A stretch of DNA of 64,000 bases, taken from Amycolatopsis jejuensis (GTDB lineage: Bacteria > Actinomycetota > Actinomycetes > Mycobacteriales > Pseudonocardiaceae). The notes under the pieces were generated by a model. It was not told where the DNA came from. It saw only the letters and a program-made list of their open reading frames with translations, and did no database searches. Below, piece by piece: positions 59,662-64,000 of this stretch (positions are counted from its first letter, which is position 1; each line of letters begins with the position of its first letter). The translations under genes were made by a program, and so were the position numbers. The stretch covers positions 1 to 64,000 of the forward strand of contig NZ_JNYZ01000001.1 of the NCBI RefSeq assembly GCF_000717335.1. Reading direction: 5' to 3'.

Positions 59662-60507
59662 TTACAACCGGCAGGACCTGATATCCGACGCCAGCACGGC
59701 TTTCGCCCCTGCCTCGGCAAGTTCGTCCATGATCCGGTTCACTTCCTTGCGCGGCACCATCGCCCGCACCGCGGCCCAGGACTCATCCGCCAGTGGTGCC
59801 ACCGTCGGCGACTCCAGGCCTGGCGTGATGGCGATTGCCTTGTCCAGCAACGTGCGCGGGCAGTCGTAGTCCAGCATCATGTAGTGCTGCGCGAAAACCA
59901 CCCCGCGCAGCCGCGCCGCCAGCTGCGCCTTGTCCCTTGCCGTGTCGCTCCCGGCTCGTTCCAGCAGTACTGCCTCGGACACGCAGATCGGGTCGCCGAA
60001 TGCGACCAGGTTGTGCTGGCGCAGGGACCGGCCCGATTCGACCACGTCGGCGATCGCGTCCGCGACGCCCAGCTGGATCGAGATCTCCACCGCGCCGTCG
60101 AGCCGGATCACTTCCGCCTCGACGCCGTGGCGGGCGAGGTCGTCGCGGACGAGCCGTGGGTACGACGTCGCCAGCCGTTTGCCGTGCAGGTCCGCCGGTT
60201 TCCATTCGCGGCCCGCGGGTGCGGCGTAGCGGAAGGTGGACGCGCCGAAGCCGAGCGCGAGCACCTCCCCGACCGGGGCGCCGGAGTCGAGCGCGAGGTC
60301 GCGTCCGGTGATGCCGAGGTCGAGCTCGCCGGACCCGACGTAGATCGCGATGTCCTTCGGGCGCAGGAAGAAGAACTCGACCTCGTTGACCGGGTCGAGC
60401 ACGGTCAGGTCCTTGCCGTCATGTCGCTTGCGGTAGCCCGCCTCGGAAAGCATCTCCGCCGACGCGGCGGCGAGGGCTCCCTTGTTCGGCACGGCAACAC
60501 GCAGCAT
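59662..60507 (-). CDS. hisG: ATP phosphoribosyltransferase HisG (long form)
   Basis: The product has 281 residues from ATG 60507. Family blocks are [45 protein letters not shown], the PRPP-binding [19 protein letters not shown] (in part), and a C-terminal ACT-like regulatory domain ([21 protein letters not shown], in part) that allows inhibition by histidine. It catalyses the first step of histidine synthesis. hisE lies 31 bases upstream in the same operon. Confidence 0.96.
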   Translation of the reverse strand: MLRVAVPNKGALAAASAEMLSEAGYRKRHDGKDLTVLDPVNEVEFFFLRPKDIAIYVGSGELDLGITGRDLALDSGAPVGEVLALGFGASTFRYAAPAGREWKPADLHGKRLATSYPRLVRDDLARHGVEAEVIRLDGAVEISIQLGVADAIADVVESGRSLRQHNLVAFGDPICVSEAVLLERAGSDTARDKAQLAARLRGVVFAQHYMMLDYDCPRTLLDKAIAITPGLESPTVAPLADESWAAVRAMVPRKEVNRIMDELAEAGAKAVLASDIRSCRL

Positions 60508-60538
60508 TTCGTTCTCTCCTCTGATCACCCGGTGCGCG

Positions 60539-60802
60539 TCACAGGTAGCGGTACACGTCCTCGGCCGAGATTCCCCGGCCGAGCATGAGCACCTGTACCC
60601 GGTACAGCAGTTGCGAAATCTCCTCGGCGAGCCGGTCGTCGGACTCGTGCTCGGCGGCGATCCACACCTCGCCCGCTTCTTCGAGCACCTTCTTGCCCTG
60701 CGCGTGCACTCCGGCGTCCAGTGCGGCGACGGTGCCGGACCCGTCGGGACGGGTACGCGCGCGCTCGGCAAGCTCCGCGAACAGCTCATCGAAGGTCTTC
60801 AC
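60539..60802 (-). CDS. hisE: Phosphoribosyl-ATP pyrophosphatase HisE
   Basis: The product has 87 residues from GTG 60802, with AAAGGA upstream; ATG 60820 would add six residues but lacks a ribosome site. It is an all-helical MazG-like fold with [40 protein letters not shown] (in part) and [16 protein letters not shown]. The metal-binding E-E-x-x-E pattern is seen in LEEAGEV and EHESDD. It performs the second step of histidine synthesis. Confidence 0.95.
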   Translation of the reverse strand: MKTFDELFAELAERARTRPDGSGTVAALDAGVHAQGKKVLEEAGEVWIAAEHESDDRLAEEISQLLYRVQVLMLGRGISAEDVYRYL

Positions 60803-60866
60803 GGTCCGGAATCCTTTCATCCCGCGCTCGCCTGCGCTGCCCCGGGTGACCGGGAAGCCGCCCATG

Positions 60867-61553
60867 TCACAACGGCGGCAGCAGCGCGGCCAGCGCCGGG
60901 ACGTCGACCCCGGCCAGCGACGTGCGGAACACGCGCCGCGGCCCGTCCGGGACGTCGACGTCGTTCGGCACGACGAGCACGGTGCACCCGGCCCGCTCGG
61001 CCGACTCCGCGCCCGGCGGCGAGTCCTCCACCGCAACGCACCGCTCCGGCGCCACTCCGAGCAGTTCCGCGGCCTTCAGGTACGGCCGGGGCAGCGGCTT
61101 GTTCTCCCCGTCGACCTCGTCGCCGCACACGGTGACATCGAAGAACTCCCGCCCGATCGTGTCCAGCGCCAGCTCGGTCAGCGCCCGCTCGGTGGACGTG
61201 ACCAGCGCGGACTTCAGCCCGGCTGCCCGTACCGAGGCGAGCGCCTCCTGCGCGCCGGGCCGCCAGGGCAGGGCGTCGTCGAACAAGCCGGCGGTGCGGC
61301 GGCGGATCCACTCCCCCGTCTCCGCGACGGTTTCCGGGGTGACCGGGCGTCCGGTGACCTCCAGCAGCACCGTCGCCGTGGCGTCCATGTTGGACCCCAC
61401 GAGCGTCATCCGGATTTCCTCCGAAAGGGTTCCGCCGAGCGCCTCGGCGCATTCGTACAGCGCGACGTCCCACAGTTTTTCGGAATCGACGAGGGTGCCG
61501 TCCATGTCCCAGAGGACGGCGGCCAGTCCGTCCGAAGAGGACGGTGCAGTCAC
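60867..61553 (-). CDS. HAD-superfamily hydrolase (beta-phosphoglucomutase-like)
   Basis: The product has 228 residues from GTG 61553 behind AAGGAG. The HAD motifs are all present: [15 protein letters not shown] (nucleophile Asp), [10 protein letters not shown] (Ser/Thr), [17 protein letters not shown] (Lys) and [14 protein letters not shown] (acidic pair). It has the helical cap expected of subfamily IA. It is probably a phosphatase or phosphomutase of a small metabolite. It lies 64 bases upstream of hisE and may be cotranscribed with the his genes, though a histidine role is not shown. Confidence 0.9.
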   Translation of the reverse strand: MTAPSSSDGLAAVLWDMDGTLVDSEKLWDVALYECAEALGGTLSEEIRMTLVGSNMDATATVLLEVTGRPVTPETVAETGEWIRRRTAGLFDDALPWRPGAQEALASVRAAGLKSALVTSTERALTELALDTIGREFFDVTVCGDEVDGENKPLPRPYLKAAELLGVAPERCVAVEDSPPGAESAERAGCTVLVVPNDVDVPDGPRRVFRTSLAGVDVPALAALLPPL

Positions 61554-61703
61554 GGTTTCTCCTTGTCCGGCGTGGTACCCGGGTGCGGCGCCGGACCCGG
61601 GTGGTGACGGCACCAGCGTCCCATGGGCACCGGCGTGACCGGGGCCACGTCCGAGGTGACACGCGGGGTCGGACACGCTGCGCAGCGTAGGTGCCGGAGG
61701 TCG

Positions 61704-61709
61704 TAGGCT
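61704..61709 (+). promoter_or_regulatory. -10 element (TAGGCT) for the PAC2 gene
   Basis: TAGGCT is followed by six bases and GTG 61716, with no ribosome site, predicting a leaderless message. Confidence 0.6.
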
Positions 61710-61715
61710 GGTCGG

Positions 61716-62624
61716 GTGAGTGAGCCCGTCGACGACACCCCGCGCCCCGGCGACCCGGATGGCACCGATGCCCATCGTCCCATCATGATCTTGGCTTTCG
61801 AGGGCTGGAACGACGCCGGCGACGCGGCGAGCCAGGCAGTCGAGCACCTCCAGCTCACCTGGGACGCCACGCCGCTGGCCGAGCTGGAACCGGACGACTA
61901 CTACGACTTCCAGGTCAGCCGCCCCACCGTGCGCATGGTCGACGGCGTCACGCGCCGGGTCGAATGGCCCACCACGCGGCTCTCGGTGTGCCGTCCGGAC
62001 GGGTTCGCCCACGACGTCGTGCTGGTGCAGGGCCCGGAGCCGAACATGCGCTGGCGGAAGTTCTGCGCCGAGCTGGTGGAGCACGTGCAGCAGCTGGACG
62101 TGTCGATGGTCGTCGCGCTGGGGGCGCTGCTCGCGGACACCGCGCACACCCGGCCCGTCCCGGTCACCGGGTCGGCCTACGACAAGGACACCGCGAGCAA
62201 GTACCAGCTCGAGGTCAACAACTACCAGGGCCCCACCGGGATCGTCGGGATCCTGCAGGACTACTGCGTGCAGGCGGGTATCCCGGCCGTGTCGATCTGG
62301 GCCGCGGTGCCGCACTACGTGTCGCATCCGCCGTCGCCGAAGGCCACGCTGGCGCTGCTGCACAAGCTGGAGGACGTCCTCGACCTCGAGATCCCGCTCG
62401 GCGCGCTGCCGGAGCAGGCCGAGGAGTGGCAACGCACGGTCACCGAGATGGCCGACGAGGACGAGGAAATCAGCGAGTACGTGCGCAGCCTGGAGGAACG
62501 CGGCGACGCGGAGACCGACTTCACCATGGAAGAAGTCTCCGGCGACAAGATCGCCGCCGAGTTCGAGAAGTACCTCCGGCGGCGGCGCCCCGGTCAGGAA
62601 GGTGGCGGCTTCGGCCTGCGCTGA
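61716..62624 (+). CDS. PAC2-family protein
   Basis: The product has 302 residues from GTG 61716. The fold is that of PAC2, related to eukaryotic proteasome assembly chaperone 2: ILAFEGWNDAGDAASQAVEHL, YDFQVSRPTVRMVDG, VLVQGPEPNMRWRKFCAELV and GSAYDKDTASKYQLEVNNYQGPTGI (in part), followed by an acidic helical C terminus. Actinobacteria carry it near the proteasome genes (Rv2125 in M. tuberculosis), but an assembly role there is not established. It converges on the metallophosphoesterase. Confidence 0.9.
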   Translation: MSEPVDDTPRPGDPDGTDAHRPIMILAFEGWNDAGDAASQAVEHLQLTWDATPLAELEPDDYYDFQVSRPTVRMVDGVTRRVEWPTTRLSVCRPDGFAHDVVLVQGPEPNMRWRKFCAELVEHVQQLDVSMVVALGALLADTAHTRPVPVTGSAYDKDTASKYQLEVNNYQGPTGIVGILQDYCVQAGIPAVSIWAAVPHYVSHPPSPKATLALLHKLEDVLDLEIPLGALPEQAEEWQRTVTEMADEDEEISEYVRSLEERGDAETDFTMEEVSGDKIAAEFEKYLRRRRPGQEGGGFGLR

Positions 62625-62629
62625 CCCCC

Positions 62630-63451
62630 TTACGAGGAGGTGAGCAGCTTCCGCAGCGGCACGGCGCCCCGTGCCCGCTTACGCCACTCACGCGGGTAGC
62701 CCAGCGACACCTCTTCGAAGCGCACGCCGTCCGCGGACGTGGTGCGCGGGATGTGCAGGTGCCCGTACACCGCCAGCTCGGCGCGGTAGCGGACGTGCCA
62801 GTCCTCGGTTTCCGTGGTGCCGCACCACAGCGCGAACTCCGGGTAGTACAACGGTTTCGTCGGGTGACGATGCAGAGGCCAGTGCGAAACGAGGATGGTG
62901 CGGCGGTCGGCCGGGATGGCGTCGAGACGGTCGCGGCTGATCTTGAGCCGCGCCTCGCACCAGGCCTGGCGCGACGGGTGCGGGTCGGGGTGCAGGTAGT
63001 ACTCGTCGGTGCAGACCACACCTGCCTCGCGGGCCTGGGCGAGCGCCTCCTCGCGGGTCTTGCCTTCGGCGGCCGGGGTGCGCCAGCTGTAGTCGTAGAA
63101 CACGAACAGCGGCGCGATCGTCAGCTCACCCCACGCCGGGAACTCGTCCTCCGGCGTGCGCACGTCGATGCTGCGGCACTGCTCCACCAGGAACTCGTAG
63201 CGGGCCTGGCCGCGGAGCTGGCATTCGTCGTTCGGCGTGGTCCACAGCTCGTGGTTGCCCGGGACCCAGACGACCTTCGCGAACCGCTCGCGCAGGGTGG
63301 CGAGCGTGTCCCGGATGACCGTGGCGCGCTCGGCGACGTCGCCGACCACCAGCAGCCAGTCGTCCGGCTCTTCGGGGACCACGAGGTCGAGGACCGGGCC
63401 GTTGCCCTCGTGGGTCACATGGAGGTCGCTGGTGGCGAAGAGAGACGGCAC
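62630..63451 (-). CDS. Metallophosphoesterase
   Basis: The product has 273 residues from GTG 63451, which has a TACGGT -10 six bases upstream. All calcineurin-like motifs are visible: FATSDLHVTHEG (Asp-x-His), LLVVGDVAERA (Gly-Asp), VWVPGNHELW (Gly-Asn-His-Glu), ILVSHWPLH and VYGHLHIPRT (Gly-His-x-His). It should hydrolyse phosphomonoesters or diesters with two metals. Its start overlaps the 3' end of the transporter gene upstream by 37 bases. Confidence 0.92.
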   Translation of the reverse strand: MPSLFATSDLHVTHEGNGPVLDLVVPEEPDDWLLVVGDVAERATVIRDTLATLRERFAKVVWVPGNHELWTTPNDECQLRGQARYEFLVEQCRSIDVRTPEDEFPAWGELTIAPLFVFYDYSWRTPAAEGKTREEALAQAREAGVVCTDEYYLHPDPHPSRQAWCEARLKISRDRLDAIPADRRTILVSHWPLHRHPTKPLYYPEFALWCGTTETEDWHVRYRAELAVYGHLHIPRTTSADGVRFEEVSLGYPREWRKRARGAVPLRKLLTSS

Positions 63452-64000
63452 CCGTCCACCGTAACGACTTTCCGGTGCCGGGAGCGCCGGAGCCACCCCA
63501 GAACGAGCAAACCGGCCGTGACGTGCAGGCTCGCCTGTACGTTCAGCAGCACCGCCGGCCCGGTGACCGCCACGAGCGCGCCCGCGAGCAGCGACCCGGC
63601 CGCAGTGCCCGCCGCCATGAGCGCGTACACCGTGCTCAGGACCCGGCCCGCGCGGTCCGGGCCGGTCACCGCCTGCACGTGCGACAGCAGCCCGGCACCC
63701 GCGACCACTGCCGGCGCGCCGACCGCCATGAACAGCCCGACGTAAACCCCCAGCGCCGTCGTCGCCCCGGGGAGGTTCCAGATCAGCACGGACAGCAGTC
63801 CGGCGCCGACGAGACCCCAGCCCTGCAGCAGCATCGGCGCGACCCGGCGGGCCAGCGTCGCCACGGCGAACCCGGCCGCGAGCCCGCCGATCGCCTGAAC
63901 GCCCCGCAGCAGCCCGGCGTCGGCCTCGCTGCCGCCCAGCAGGTCGAGTACGAAGACCACGAACAGGACCAGGAACATCCCTTGCGCCAGAGACGTGAGC
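63415..64000 (-). CDS. MFS transporter, C-terminal half (cut by window edge)
   Basis: The minus-strand frame is open to the window edge, so the gene starts beyond 64000. The visible ~195 residues contain about five to six hydrophobic helices (LTSLAQGMFLVLFVVFVLDLL, in part; LYVGLFMAVGAPAVVAGAGLL-like; LNVQASLHVTAGLLVLGWL), i.e. roughly the second half of a major facilitator, ending RRSRHRKVV and a short tail. The first in-frame ATG at 63978 is internal, since preceding codons read as the same helix. The substrate is unknown. The stop overlaps the metallophosphoesterase start. Confidence 0.8.
   Translation of the reverse strand, partial: LTSLAQGMFLVLFVVFVLDLLGGSEADAGLLRGVQAIGGLAAGFAVATLARRVAPMLLQGWGLVGAGLLSVLIWNLPGATTALGVYVGLFMAVGAPAVVAGAGLLSHVQAVTGPDRAGRVLSTVYALMAAGTAAGSLLAGALVAVTGPAVLLNVQASLHVTAGLLVLGWLRRSRHRKVVTVDGCRLSSPPATSM
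63458..63463 (-). promoter_or_regulatory. -10 element (TACGGT) for the metallophosphoesterase
   Basis: On the minus strand TACGGT is followed by six bases and GTG 63451. It lies inside the end of the upstream transporter gene and would give a leaderless message. Confidence 0.5.

Overview
The window is high-GC DNA from a filamentous-type actinomycete. It carries a complete Pup-proteasome locus (mpa, dop, pup, prcB, prcA, pafA, pafB, pafC) next to tatA, tatC, a HelY-type helicase, trmI, hisG and hisE. From what I know of Mycobacterium tuberculosis, gene order follows the Rv2089c-Rv2125 stretch (M24 peptidase, 5'-3' exonuclease, DUF4333 protein, helY, tatC, tatA, pafC, pafB, pafA ... prcA, prcB, pup, dop ... 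mpa ... trmI, RecB-like, hisG, hisE, PAC2). Gene content, dispersed palindromes and many leaderless TAnnnT promoters suggest Pseudonocardiaceae, Amycolatopsis or a close relative; that name is inference.

Layout. 1-10.1 kb is accessory catabolism: an SDR, a divergent amidohydrolase, a tightly coupled operon (Zn-alcohol dehydrogenase, aldo-keto reductase-like protein, two tandem HSL-type hydrolases, Bcr/CflA exporter), then an AurF-like diiron oxygenase with its FprB-type ferredoxin reductase. 10.2-12.2 kb holds two secreted glycoside hydrolases (GH25, GH16) on the minus strand and a membrane-protein remnant. 12.4-18.5 kb has an XRE regulator, two SDRs, an ECF42-type sigma factor with its DGPF/YCII partner, and a TetR regulator divergent from an amidase. 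19-21.2 kb holds an SGNH hydrolase, a toxin-antitoxin pair and an Lrp regulator whose start region lies in a perfect inverted repeat.

21.2-37.6 kb is the first half of the conserved core: M24 peptidase, 5'-3' exonuclease, an alternating DUF4333/Eis-like array, HelY, diacylglycerol kinase, TatC, TatA, PafC, PafB, a YCF48-like protein and PafA. 37.7-42.3 kb is an insertion relative to the mycobacterial order: a PAP2-diacylglycerol kinase fusion, an esterase and a second ECF42/DGPF module. 42.5-46.2 kb is prcA-prcB-pup-dop. 46.2-49.7 kb holds a broken Nudix gene containing a structured repeat, a lipoprotein, an aldo-keto reductase, a small putative regulator and a DMT exporter. 49.7-64 kb has mpa, two surface proteins, trmI, an M50 peptidase, a 1-kb non-coding stretch with a 65-bp tandem repeat, a RecB-like nuclease, a thioesterase, a ParA-like ATPase, hisG-hisE-HAD, PAC2, a metallophosphoesterase and the C-terminal half of an MFS transporter cut by the window edge.

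Functionally, PafA conjugates Pup to proteins, Dop removes it, Mpa unfolds the targets and PrcA/PrcB degrade them. Pup here already ends in Glu, so it should not need deamidation. PafB and PafC are WYL-domain regulators linked to the DNA damage response. The most interesting non-coding signals are a two-copy structured element whose stems differ in sequence but keep pairing, the Lrp start-site hairpin, a 16-bp operator-like site present twice around a small regulator gene, and several families of long dispersed palindromes.
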